A stretch of 64,000 nt of DNA from Elgaria multicarinata webbii (Eukaryota; Chordata; Lepidosauria; Squamata; Anguidae), in the NCBI RefSeq assembly GCF_023053635.1, contig NC_086173.1, positions 143,625,197-143,689,196 of the forward strand, in the 5' to 3' direction. Positions 28,801-42,300 of this stretch are shown here, piece after piece. A program made the translations under genes and the position numbers. The notes beneath the pieces are model-generated. The model was not told where the DNA came from. It did not search any database and saw only the letters and a list, made by a program, of their open reading frames with translations. Position 1 is the stretch's first letter, and each line of letters begins with the position of its first letter.

Positions 28801-31800
28801 GTAAAACTGGTTTCTTCAGAGTTTAAGCCAGGAGGAAAAAACACACAAAAATATTTAAATTAAATGCAATGAGGGCATTTACAAACAGCCCACAGCCAGA
28901 AGCTGGGTGGCAGGAGCCAAATGTGTGGAGAGAACTGTGTACCGTGTGGACTGCCTGCCACACCCAATTCCAGCTGCCTTCAGGTGCGTTGGAGGATGCT
29001 TACCAGTGTTGAAGACAGGGTGGATTTGATTTAAATCAATTTGATTTAAATCACGATTTAAATCACTATTCAGAAAGGCTTGGTTTAATCATGTGACTCC
29101 CCCCACCCACCCCAAAAGATGCACTCTTCCTAGCTATATTTTACACAACTCAGAGTTACCAAAGACTCATTCTTGCTGGTATAATCTTAATATTTACAAC
29201 CAGATGAAGGTTTCATTTTTAGAATAGCAGCTTTTCAGATTAGTTTTACAGTTCTATCAAAAAAAATACTGATTTGGTTATACTATTAGAAACGCATCAT
29301 AGATAGATAATTATTATGAAATTATTGCGTGGTGAACTATCTCCAGTTTAATAGGTTAAGCATTCATATTTGGACAACTTTTCTGCTGTACTTTACTGGA
29401 AGGAGAAAAATAATCTTACAGAAACCTCTGGAAGAGCATGACATTGTGAATGGATTAATAGAATTCATTTACCAAAAAATTTAAACAGCCTCATGCTACA
29501 TAATTAAAAACGAATCCTTATTTTATTATGAATAACCGTTGGACTATAATGTATCATAAATAGAAAACTATCTTTAGACAGATTTTTCCTCAAAAAGCAT
29601 TTTATTTAAAAAATCCAATTTAAATAAAAAAAATCCAATTTAAATTTTAAAAAATCTAATTTTTTGATTTTTTTTTAAATTGATTTTTATTCACCCTGGT
29701 TGAAGAAAGATTCCACTGGCGGTTCAGTTGATGTTTGCATGTGGAACAGGAGACACATTCTATTGTTCTTTCCCCTAGGCAGCAAAATGCGTTGGACCGG
29801 CCCTGCCTACACTGCTCTACAAACGTTAAATCCATCTTTACCCTCTGTGGCAAAACAACACCATTGATCAGCTAAGCCCACAAATACAAGTGCTGCCATG
29901 ATGGGTGCATTTCGTGAAAGGGGAAATTGAGAAGCAGGAAAAAGATTGCAGTGGAGGGCCTTTTTGGTGGTGGCTCCCTGGCCAGGGAGGCTAGGTTGGC
30001 TCCTTCTCTGCAGTCCTTCCACTGGCAGGCAAAACTGGTTTGTTGAGTTGGGTGCTGTTTTTATTCTGTTGCTGTGTTTTAACTGTTTTAATGTTTTATT
30101 TGTTTTATTACTCTTTTAACCAGGTTTTTATTTTATTTTTATTTTTAGTTCCTATGATTGTGAGCCACTTTGAGCCTCATTTTCTGGGGAAAGGGAGAAT
30201 ACAAATTAAATCAGTAAATAAATAGTTCATTTTATTATATTTATATTTCTTCCTAGGACCTCAAGGCTGTCATTGTCAGCAGCTGTCCCTTAACGCAAGC
30301 ACTTCCTTTGCTGAGGGAACTGCACTGGCTGCCCATTTCACTACTGGGCCAGCTTTTAAGGTTTAGTTCCAGTGTACAAAGCCCTAAATAACTTGGGACC
30401 AGAATACCTGAGAGAGCAGCTTCTCCCTTATCAACCTGCCCAGTCACTGAGGTCATTTCCTGGTGGTTCCACATGGACCTACAGTCCAATTGAAGTCCAC
30501 CAGAAGAAGAGCCTTCATTGTGGTGGCCCCCTTCCTATTGTTAGAAATGGACAGATATGTTACTTTTTCATATATTGCAATGTTTATCATAAAGAGAAAT
30601 ATAATGACTAATGCATTATTAAATGTATTATTAAAAGCTTCAGAATACAGTCGGCTCAAAGGCCCGGTTATAACTGAAGCATTATAAGAAAAACAGGAAG
30701 GCATAGCAGGTGTAGGGCTCCAGTTGAAATAGTAAGAAGTTGTGGTCAGGCTTGTGGTGAGAAGAGGTGATAAATAGAACAAAACTGAAACACACATCTG
30801 TTGTTTCTGAACTCATGACTTTGTGGTTAAATGATGGGAGGGGGTATAATAAAGAGTGATTAAGAAAGTATGCTCAGAGGAATCAAAACCAAATATGGAC
30901 ATAAGTAAATAAGAGTGGGTGGAACATCAAATGAAGGAAGCAGAGAGGTAAACAGGGGAGGGGCCAGCAGGCGTACTGGGATAGGCTGTAACCCCTTGAG
31001 TCTCTAACCAATGGAGTGATAGGGGAGGGACCACTTCCGCTGGGCTAAGGGATAAAATAGTTTTGCTCTAACTGGTAGGTGTGCCTACCTGCCTAGACAC
31101 CCAGACTTGCAAGTTTGCTCAATAAAACAGAGTGTTTAAACTTTCACCATTTTTGTCCGAGCAATTTCATTTCAAATTGTGTTTCTAACACTATGGAATT
31201 CCCTGCCTTTAGAGGTCAGGCTGACACCACTGTCTTCTGTAAAGTACACCTGGCCACCCTACATTTACATATACAGCTCATGGAATTCAACTTTCTTCGA
31301 CAAAGAATTTTGAATCACAGCATGGAGTACACTCAGCTCCGCTTCTCAATAGAGAAAGATGTGGGCAGAATGACTCAGGATCATTCTGATGGGTTGTCGA
31401 GAGCGATACCTGAAATCAAAACCTGCTCTGCAAGTGGCAGGGAGAAAACCTATACTCTTCACATTTCTTCCCTCTTTAAAGAATAATACGGCCTCTCTTT
31501 CTGCATCACCAGCAGTCAAATCACAACGTCTTTCCCTTTCACCTGAATTTACCACCAGCCCTTCCAAATTTGAGGTGGGATATAAGGTTTCACCTACCGC
31601 TGGCCTTTTTGACCTTATGCAAATGCACACGCATGAGTTCAAGAGCCGATGGTGGTTTTTACACTGGAGCGTTGCTTTAGCGTTGCTTTTCCACAAGAAG
31701 CTGGAAATGGTTTTAAAATGAGGTTCCATACAGCACGTAAAGCACTGCATTAACTATCAAAGCCCTTCCCAGGGCCAAGTTCATTTTATAATGTCTACAA

Positions 31801-31899
31801 GTAAGTTCCATTCACCAAAGTTCTTTTAAAACCCTAAGCAGGTTATTTTATTCTTGTTGTTGTTCCCTGCCTCGATCCAATCATAGAGGCGGGTAATAA

Positions 31900-31947
<48 letters not shown>

Positions 31948-33303
31948 TGAAGAAACAGCTACACCTGTATAAACCAACCTGGGCTCTATAATTGGCCACA
32001 AAGTCCCTGTTCAAGGCTGCCAGTACAGTCCGTCAGATTGGCTAGGTGGGAATCTACACTTACGTAATACAATGTAAAGCAAGGGTTACAATAACTCTAT
32101 GGACCACATGACGCACTTCATTTCACAGCTTTTTTGTCGTTATTTTTTCCTACCTTCTCCCGAAATATATTTCAGCTGCTACTGCTGAGAAATTGTAGCG
32201 TCATGTAGCATGTATCCTGTCTCAGCATTAGCGCTACATCTGCCTCTATTTTCAAATTTTCCCGTTTAGCCAATCGCTGCCCTGGGGGTGTGGACATCTG
32301 ATTTCAGCACTAAAATCAGCAGCTGTGCTCACGGTTAAGAGGACGTGGGCATAGCACTGTAACGAGCGAGGTATAGCATGTCATGTTTAAAGAATACCCA
32401 CGCTACTGCGATAACGAGGAATAAACTGTTTCCTGATTTAATGGAGCGTTAATGGGTAAGACGAAGGAATCTAACGCTATAATCTATGAGTGTGCACTGA
32501 GACATTTAAAAACGCACTTAGTCCTAACATTAAAAGCAGTGATATACAACATTAGAACCACATGTGTAGATTCGCCCCAGGACAAGAGGCATAATTTACT
32601 TCCACTGGAGGTATGTCTGGTTCACTCTCTGACTACTTTTAAACAGGCTTTAAAGACCTGGATGTTTTAATCCCTTTTAATTGGAGATTAGTGCTCATCT
32701 AGATTTTATAAGTGTAACTTATTGCGGTTTTTATTAACTGTTGCTGATATATATATTTGTTGTATTGCAATTTAAAAAATATGTTAACTGTATTTTATAT
32801 TTCTATGGTTTTATGCTTTTTACTTTGTAAATGACTTTGGGAAGGCTTTATCTTGAAAGGTAGCATAAACATATTTTAAATATTTTTTAAAAAATTCTAA
32901 TTGACAGTTTGCTGTTTGCAGGTTCTGCTCATTTCAGTTGCTTCCCTAGTCATTATGAGGATCATCAGACAGGTGGGGAATCACGTTTCCCTACCCTCGT
33001 TTTGCCTCCTGCTCCTGTCCTACAACAGGGACAAACAGCTTCCTCTTTCTTCACATGGAGAAGAAAGAGGAAGCAAGCAATGACCACATGGCTCATTCAG
33101 TGTTATAGCCCCCAAAATTGGATTTGATGAGTCTCACTTTGTGACGGAAAAAAGAGCAGAAGGAATGGGAGGAACGCTGCGTTGCCAAAATGCCTCGTGA
33201 AAAACCAGTTGCAAGCATGCGATAAAACACTCATATGAAGAAGCTCTCTGTTTGGGGGATTAGTGCTGAATTGCCTCTTATTTCATCAGCTGTTCTTCCT
33301 CAC

Positions 33304-33341
<38 letters not shown>

Positions 33342-36300
33342 AAAAGTGATTTCCCTGACCTCCGCCCCATTATTTCCCCACTTTCCTTTCCATTATAGCA
33401 AACTGGACCGTGGAAATAGCACTGAGTAGAGAAACACTAAAACAGGTTGACCCTCCAACCTGGGCAGGCGGTGCTGCAATTGTGTTTCATAGCCCTGAAA
33501 AATGGCAGAATTGAAAAACACACAAGAGGCTGATGTAGGCCGGCCCAGGTTGGAGGGCAACGTTGACTCACTGAGGGAGAAGGGGCCCCATTGAAGGTGC
33601 CTTTGCCCAAGTGCCCTCAAAAACCTGGACCTGGCACTGTCGAGGCCCAGTCGATATGACTGCCCAGAGGGACCAGGTGAGGGAAGGCTGCTGCTCCTTC
33701 TCCTGGCTCTCACGATCAGAGGACAGGTGAACAGGTGGCAGCAGCCACAAAGAGCAGCAGTGAGAAGACCAGGGGAGCTCTGTGAGACACTGGTGGGCCT
33801 TTTGCTGGGGTGTAGGCCTCAACATGGGCCCAGCAATGTTCTACCCCCGATCCTGACAGAAAAAAGAAGGCAACATGCCAAGAGAAGACATGAGAGGTGA
33901 ATGAAGGAGGGGGAATGGTAAGGATGGGGTACCATCGCTCCTCTCCATCCACCCAGGGAAGCAGCTTCTTCCTGCTTGGAATTTGTCTACCTCTATGGGC
34001 CTATAGGGCAGAAGCCACTTACCAGGTTTCCAGTTTGCCAGGCTTGAGAACGGGGGAGCCAAACTTCAACCGCAGTACACTGGGAGGAATGGTAGGTCTG
34101 GGCTGAGAGAAATACGTAAGTCCGCAGGAATTCTGGGGATAGAGAATGTGAGGGAGAGCAGGATCAAAAGGACAGAAAGGAGATTTTTGGCTGAAAGGCA
34201 AGGGCTGCTGTAGACACGACTCCCTTCCCGCTCACCCTCAGGGTTGCCATGACGTCTCTCCTCAGTTCCTTGCTCTTGTTTTGCCCGCAATACAGGTGAT
34301 GCTACAAGGAAACAAAAGGAATGTGTCACTGAGAGGTTAAATATTTATTATTGAAACAGATTAGTTTCATTCTCTGCTAAAATAACACTTGAAACGACAT
34401 ATTGCAAAGGGCTAAAACCACACGCAAGAAGGGCCACCACAAAGAAAAGATCACAAAGAAAACATCAACACCAAGCAAGCAACCATCTTAAAAAAACGGA
34501 AAAGGAAAAAAAGAGTCAGATTGTGCCTCTCAAGGTGTTTGCTTGGAGCTATTAAGATGACTGCTGACTGTTTTTCAGTACTGAATAGTGGCTAAGAAAT
34601 GCATTAAATAAGTAAAAGCATGCATAAATAAATGAGGGACGGAGGGAGGAAGGGGAAGCTGAGCAGCTCGGGCACCTGAGATGAACCAAAGCAAGGATGT
34701 GATTTCAGCTGCACTGAGGATCTTGTGGCATAGAAGATAGTTTGGTTCACACAACACGCTAATCCACACTCAGTGCTTGAGTGGCTCAGTTCAGACAACA
34801 TGATAACCAACAGTGGTTTAAATCATCAACCATTAGATGAGCTGTCAATGGACAGTTACTGTGATGTCTGTCAGGCAAAAACCACACCACAGCTGACTAT
34901 TTTCCAAAAATAACCACCTGAGAAGCACAACACACTGCAGAGTTGACTAGTCACACAACTGTTGGTTAGTGTGTTGCCTGTCGGGCTCAGTGGACTATTT
35001 TGCAGGGTTGAGTTGACTATTTTAGCTGGCTACAGAGTTCCGAGGCAAGAGTGGCCAAAAGTGAACCAGCTGTCTGCTACAGTTGGCACAACTCACAGAG
35101 GCTGCTGGGATAGCATTTGGAGGACTGAGGGCGGGGAGAAGGGGGGGCTGTTTCAGTCAAATGCCGAGTTGACTATTAGTTCACTCAATGCCACCCGCAA
35201 CCATTCCACAGTTGTGTAGTAACATATTGTGTGGGAAGTATCCCCTAGATAACCAACTGTGAGTTGACTATTCCCCCCACCATTGACTATTGTGTTGTCC
35301 GAACGCAGCCAATGTCAGTTGTTGTTAAACCATGGGTTGTTTGTTGATCTGTGGGTTAACGCGTTGCTTGAACACAACCAGTTTTCCAGAGCGGCTTGTC
35401 AACCATGCAGTTTGGCTTATTTTTCTCAAACAACCCATGATTTCTTGTTGGGTTGTTCAGGGTAGTTAAAAAGCTACACTGCATGGTTAACAAACCACCC
35501 TGTGGGAAATGGCCTGGGTTCAGACAACCCACTAAACCAGGGTTCAACAAACAACCCAGAGTTCAACAGCAACTCACACTCAATCACGGAGTGTGGGTTA
35601 GGGTATTATGCGAACAGACCCACTATGTGTGAATGTATTTCCAAGACAAAAATCTAGGATAGGGATGCAGAACCACTTTCACCCCAAGGGCCTAATTCCA
35701 TAAGGGAGAAGCTTTCTGGGGACACATTCCAGCGGTGGGGCAGAGCCAAAGGTAAAAGAGATTGGTTAAAAATATGAAAACAACCAGGATATTTTAGGTG
35801 CCAGGAACTAAGGCTTAGGAGAGGCAACTTTCTACTTTTTAGAATGGGGAACAAACTGCACAAAAGCTGGGGAAAGGGGATGGGAGCCTTCTGAGGAACC
35901 CTGAAGGGCCAGACTGGGACCTCCAGAAGGCTGAATTTGGCCCCCAGGCTAAGGTTCCCACCCCCCGGAGCCTAGGACATCCTAAGCAGTCGCCCCCAAG
36001 CTAATGGCTTGCACATGTGTTTGGACTACAAATCTCATCACCCAAAACCAGTTTGTCTTGGTACCAAGTTAGATCATTGATCCACATGGCCCAGTGCTGC
36101 CTACGCTGGCTGGCAGTGGCTCACAGGGGTCTTTCCCAGTGCTCTCACCCAAGGCTCCTTTTAATTGGAAATGCCAGGGAGAAAAGCCAGGAACTTCTAC
36201 ATGCAAGTCCTGTCTCTACTACTGAGCTATGGCCCTTCCCTCTATCGGGTGGTCCCTCATGGGCTTGCCTAGGAATCGATCTCAGGACCTCCCACACCTA

Positions 36301-39300
36301 CTGTGATCATTGTGCCCCTAGAGCAGGAGAAGGAGCCTTTCTCCCCACCGAGGCTCCACATTAACTCAGTTGAAACCCCGTTGGGGATCTGCATTCCAGC
36401 AGTGGGCAGAGCTCATAAAACAGGCCGGGTTTGAAGCCAGGACAAGGTCCATGTCTGTCCCTTTGGCTGCAGGTTTCACAGCCCTGTCCCAGACCGACAA
36501 GCCTGACCTAGAGTGGCAGGGCGATATGCTAGAGCCGGGAGTCAAACCCAGATCAGGAAACGGACAGCAAACCAGGGTCAACGTTCAAAGCACAGGGTCA
36601 TAGAATCATAGAATCATAGAATAGCAGAGTTGGAAGGGGCCTGCAAGGCCATCGAGTCCAACCCCCTGATCAATGCAGGAATCCACCCTAAAGCATCCCT
36701 GACAGATGGTTGTCCAACTGCCTCTTGAATGCCTCTAGTGTGGGAGAGCCCACAACCTCCCTAGATAGCTGATTCCATTGTCGCACTGCTCTAACAGTCA
36801 GGAAGTTTTTCCTGATGTCCAGCCGGAATCTGGCTTCCTTTAACTTGAGTCCGTTATTCCGTGTCCTGCACTCTGGGAGGACCGAGAAGAGATCCTGGCC
36901 CTCCTCTGTGTGACAACCTTTTAAGTGCTATCATGTCTCCCCTCAATCTTCTCTTCTCCAGGCTAAACATGCCCAGTTCTTTCAGTGTCTCTTCATAGGG
37001 CTTTGTTTCTAGACCTCTGATCATCCTGGTTGCCCTCTTCTGAACACGCTCCAGCTTGTCTGCGTCCTTCTTGAATTGTGGAGCCCAGAACTGGACGCAA
37101 TACTCTAGATGAGGCCTAACCTGCACTCACCCATCAGACCAAGGCGTAGCTTCACGTGGACACAGGGGGTGCAGTCTTGCTGCTTGTGGCACCACAGTTT
37201 GTTCCTTATAGTCATCTTGGTCACCACCAGGACTGGAACTAGCTTTGGATCTGGCGCTGTTTCCCCAGGGAAGCAAAGCACGTCCCCTCCTGAGAAGAGA
37301 GAGGGGCGGGGGGAGACTACACAGTTACTGTCTGAAGAGTGAGAATACACAATGACCATGGGACTCTCTCAGCCTTGCAACTGAGTTTATAAAGCTGGTT
37401 ACGAAAGCTCGCTCACTCTTTCTTTCTTCCTCCCTCCCTCCCTCCCTCCCTTCCTTATTGCATTTTTATACCACCCAATAACCGAAGCTCTCTGGGTGGC
37501 TGACAAAAATTAAAACCATTCAAAGTATAAAATAAACAGTATAAAAGCATGATATCAAATACAATATAAAAACACAACCAGCAAAGTTAAAACTAAGTTT
37601 ATAGACTGTTAAAATGCTGAGCGAATAAAAAGATCTTCACCTGGCATGTGAAAGAGTATAGTGTAGATGCCAGGCGAACCTCCTTAGGGAGCTCATTCCA
37701 CAGCCGGGGTGCCACAGCAGAGAAGGCCCTCCTCCTGGTAGCCACCTGCATTACTTCCTTTGGCAGGGGCTCGTGGAGAAGGACCCCTGAGGATGACCTT
37801 AGGGTCCGGGCAGGTACATATGGGAGGAAGCGTTCCTTCAGATATACCTACTGAAGGAACATCCTTGTGGTATAAGGTGCATTAAAGGAGGCAAACCTCA
37901 TACTCATGAACCCTTCACAGCTGTGCATTGCTTCCCACCTCAGCAAGCGCAGCCTTACAATTTATAACTCTGATCTGAGGATTTGATAAACGCTATATAA
38001 AGTTTAGAATTTTGCAGATGAGGAGAAGCTTTTGCTGAATCCGTGGGACACCAGAACTCAGAGGCTGCCCAAAGACGGCTGTGTTATGCAAATCCCCATC
38101 TCAGTTCTTCACTCTTTCCCAGCAATTCTGCCAGAGCAACAGAGAGATAGAGATATTTGATGCTTTTTTTTGGGGGGGGGGGGAGTGCCATTTGCTCATA
38201 TCATACCCATGTCAGTGAATGGTCAGAAGACTTATTCAATAAAGGTATTCATTCATTCAATGATTTGCTTACGGGCAAGGCATTAGTGGCATGTTTTAAA
38301 AACCAACCAACCCAGCAACAATCGAAAGGGTCACATAGGAAAATAATCCCACTGGAGTGGTTTCAAGACAAGCCAGGTAGAGTCTACGTATTTGTTTATC
38401 TAACAAAGCATAGCGATGAGAAGAGCTGTAATGACAGGTACACAAGTAGAGCTGTAATGACTGGTACACAAGCAACACAGAGCAAACACTTACCCACAAG
38501 CCGGCAGCCCAGTCCCTGTGGAAAGACAGAGAAGGGGTAGATTTAGGGGCCAGGAAAGGGATTGTCAAGAACAAGATGCTTTTGCTTCACTCCCACCCTA
38601 CAGAACACCTGGTTAGAATGAGACTGAAAAAACATCCCTCCAAGCTGGTATCTTTTGTGTACCAAATTGGTACGTAATACAGGAGATATCCTGTAAAGCC
38701 CTGGCACTTTCTATTGGCAGGGGAATCATGTCACCTGCCACTTTTTTGTGCCAGCAGGCCTTTGGAGAATAATCTGGCCCTCCATCTATGTTAAAGTCTT
38801 ATAATTTTGTTGTGTATGTTCCCCCCCCCATCAATGTATGTTTTAAGCTTTGTTTTAAACTTTGTAAGGCAGTCTTGAGGCCCAGCATTGGGCAAAAGGC
38901 GGGATACAAATAAATATAATAAATAAATAAATATTTACTGTGGATTTTGCTGAATAGTGTGTTCATTCATTTACTTGGTAAGAGCCTTTCCTGTGTTTAC
39001 CATGTATTTTTAAGACACAAAGCTGTCTGATCTTTACATTAAAGCAGGGGTGGGCAACTTGTGGCCTTCCAGATGTTTTGCCCTACATTTCCCATCATCC
39101 CTCACCATTGCTTATGTTGGCTAAGCCTGATGGGAGTTGTGGGCCAAAACATTTGAAGGGATACAAGTTGCCCACCACTTTATTAAAGTTACATTGGAAA
39201 GTAGCAGTAGGCCTATAATCCTACCGTTCAGCCACTGAGCTCAGAGTGGCAAACATGGGTGTAAGTTACATACACACACACACACACACTTACTTAAGAA

Positions 39301-42300
39301 CATAAGAACATCAGACGTGCCCTGATGGATCAGATCAAAGGTCCATCTAGTCTAGCACTCTGTTCACACAGTGGCCAACCTGCCATCAGCCAGGAATGAA
39401 CAAGCAGGACATTGTGCAACAGCACCCTCCCACCCATGTTTCCCAGCAACTGGTGCTCACAGGCTTATTGCCTCGAATACCAGCGATAGCACACAACCAT
39501 CAGGGCTAGTAGCAATTGATAGCCTTTGCCTCCGTAATTTATCCAACTTTATGCTCATATAATAACCCTGTGAGGTAGGCTAGGTTCAGACAGTGATCGG
39601 CCCAAGGAGATGCAACATGGGTGGATGCTGGTGACTCCGATGTCAGTGGGGGCTGTGAATCCGCTCCAGGTTTCAGTCAGAACTCTAAAGGAGCTGCCTT
39701 ACTCCCTTATAGTTCTGACTGGTTCTGACTGAAACTCGGAGCGGATTCACCACCCCAGTGACATCAGAGCCACCAGCTTCCACTGCACTATCAATATACA
39801 CATACCAATGTAAATAGCTCCACCACCGCCCCTTTCCTGCCATCCCAGAACTTCCCATCTAAATTTTGATAGCAGGGAAGACGACAGAGGACGGGGAAGG
39901 GAGGCATACCTTCAAGTGAGGCAGGGCAATATTTAAACAGCTATATATAGAAGGTACAGTAGGCGAAATACTCGTGGTAGTAACAGTATCTCAGTGGAGG
40001 CCTTCTAACCTCTCACAACATTCAGGCAAGGACCCTTTCCTTGGTTTGGGACATAGGGGGTTGCCACCTTGTTTTCTGGCCCCGCTCCCGTGCCTTTATC
40101 AGCATTCCGACAGGTTAGCAGCTGAAGCTTTTCCAGGCAAAGGGGTAAGTGGTAGGAAAAGAATCCCCTGCTGAATTTCTTCAATGTCAGGCTGCCGTTA
40201 AAGGCACACAAGCAGGGGTGGGAGGGCAGCCACTACACTGGCACAGCCGAACACAGCCCCTCCTCTTAGCTTGGCAGTGACACTGCACAACCTTTTACTC
40301 CTTTGCTTGCGCTGTTTCCTTGGTCACAAGCTCCAGGACACCTTGGAGGTGCCAGTGGCAGAGGGCTGTGGCAGGAGCTGGGTAAACAAGAGCCTAAGGG
40401 GCCCTCTCGGTACCACGCAGAACTGGCGGCCCCTTCTCTGCCTTTCTTAGCCCTCACGACACCCTTTTCTTGCCACATGCTAGACACAGGCCTTAGTGGG
40501 CATACTGGGCAGGGGAAGAGAAACTGTATTCGCCCTTGTTTGAAGGGCAAAGAGCAGAGCTGTAAGAGGGAAGGGGGGAGACAGGGAGAATTCCCATTCC
40601 CCTCCCCCAATGGGGGTAAAGCAGGGATGTTGAACCTTCTGCCCATGGGCCTAATCCAGGCTTCCCAAGATAGACATGCCTAGGGTGACCCTATGGAAAG
40701 GAGGACAGGGCTCCTGTATCTTTAACAGTTGTATAGAAAAGGTATTTTCAGCAGGTGCCATTTGTATGCCTGCAGCACCTGGTGAAATTTCTTCTTCATC
40801 ACAACAATTAAAGCTGCAAGAGCCCTGCCCTCTTTTAAATCTGGTCACTCTAGTATAGCTCCTGCAGCTTTAACTGTTGTGCTGAAGACGGAATTTCACC
40901 AGGGGGGATCCGCACATCGCTCCCAGAGCGCTTCTATGCGACCCCAGAGCACCCCGAAAACGATAGTCTGACTTCCCTGTAAAAGAAACGAGGAAGAGCC
41001 GTCCATGCCGCCGCCGCCGCCGAGCTCTCCGCCGGAGAGGAGAGCTCGGCAAAAGAAGGCGGGGTGAAGAGCGGAAGAAGCTCTCTAACCCACCTTCTTT
41101 TGCCGAGCTCTCCTCTCCGGCGGAGAGCTCTCCTTGTCATCGTCAGCGGCGGTGGCGGCATGGACAGCTCTTCCTCGTTTCTTTTACAGGGAAGTCAGAC
41201 TATCGTTTTCGGGGTGCTCTGGGGTCGCATAGAAGCGCTCTGGGAGCGACGTGCGGATACCCCCCAGGTTCTCCATATATACAAATGACACCTGTTGAAA
41301 TTCCCTTTTCTATACAACTGTTAGAGATACAGGAGCCCTGTCCTCCTTTCCATAGGGTCACCCTAGTGATGCCCCTTTCCCTTGACTGTAGTTTCCTGGT
41401 TTTTGTGTAGTTTTGCCCAATTTTAAAAGTTTGAAACGACGCTCCAAAGTTTTAGTTGCTGGTAGTAACAGCACTAAGCTAAAATATGCAGATCTTTTTG
41501 AACAAAACAACAGGTTTTAGGCTCTTGTTTAAGGGATAACAGCCAAGAGAGCTGTGTGAGTGTGGGTCTGTCCCATAGAGGGAGGGGCAGTGCAGGCCCC
41601 CTGGATGTGTGTAGTCTTCCTCAAGACCCTTCCTTCCAAGAGGCCTGAGCACACAGGCCTTCTCTAAAGCTGTGACAAACATGCTACATGCAGAAGCATA
41701 ATCACATCCACATTCGAGCACCACGTTAACTAGTTTAGGTCAAGTCAGACCTGCAACAAAATGTTGCAGTATGAAGGGTTCCTGTTCAGGAACTCAGCCC
41801 GCCATGCCCTTTTCTAGGACACCCCATCCCATTTCACCCATTAACGGTCAGCCAGCACTCTGCGCAAACATTCTGTGCCCATCCTCATTGGGCTGCTTTT
41901 GGGAGATGCCACCTGCCTCCAACTGAAGGTTCCCCCCCCCCGCCCCGCTCAGAAGGGTTTCCCTAACCCTGCTGATACCAACTCATGTGTGCACGCTGAC
42001 GTTTGGGCTTCATAATGATCCAGACTTGGCAAATGTGTTTGTTTATTTATTTATTTATTTATTGCATTTATATCCTGCCTTTTTTTCCTCCAAGGAACTC
42101 AAGGCAGTGTACATAATCCTCCGCCTCTCCATTTTTATCCTCACAACAACGACCCTGTGGGGCAAGTTGGGCTAAGAGTCTGTGACTGGCCCAAAGTCAC
42201 GCAGTGAGCTTCCACGGCTGAGTGGAGACTAGAACCCGGATCTCCCGATTCCCAGTCCAACACTCTTGCCACTACACCGCACTGGCTTATGTTTCCTAGT

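Noticed and set aside
33393-33825. Minus-strand frames of about 85-106 residues in IL17RC intron 5
   Set aside because: No domain, splice or homology support; not needed for a continuous IL17RC.
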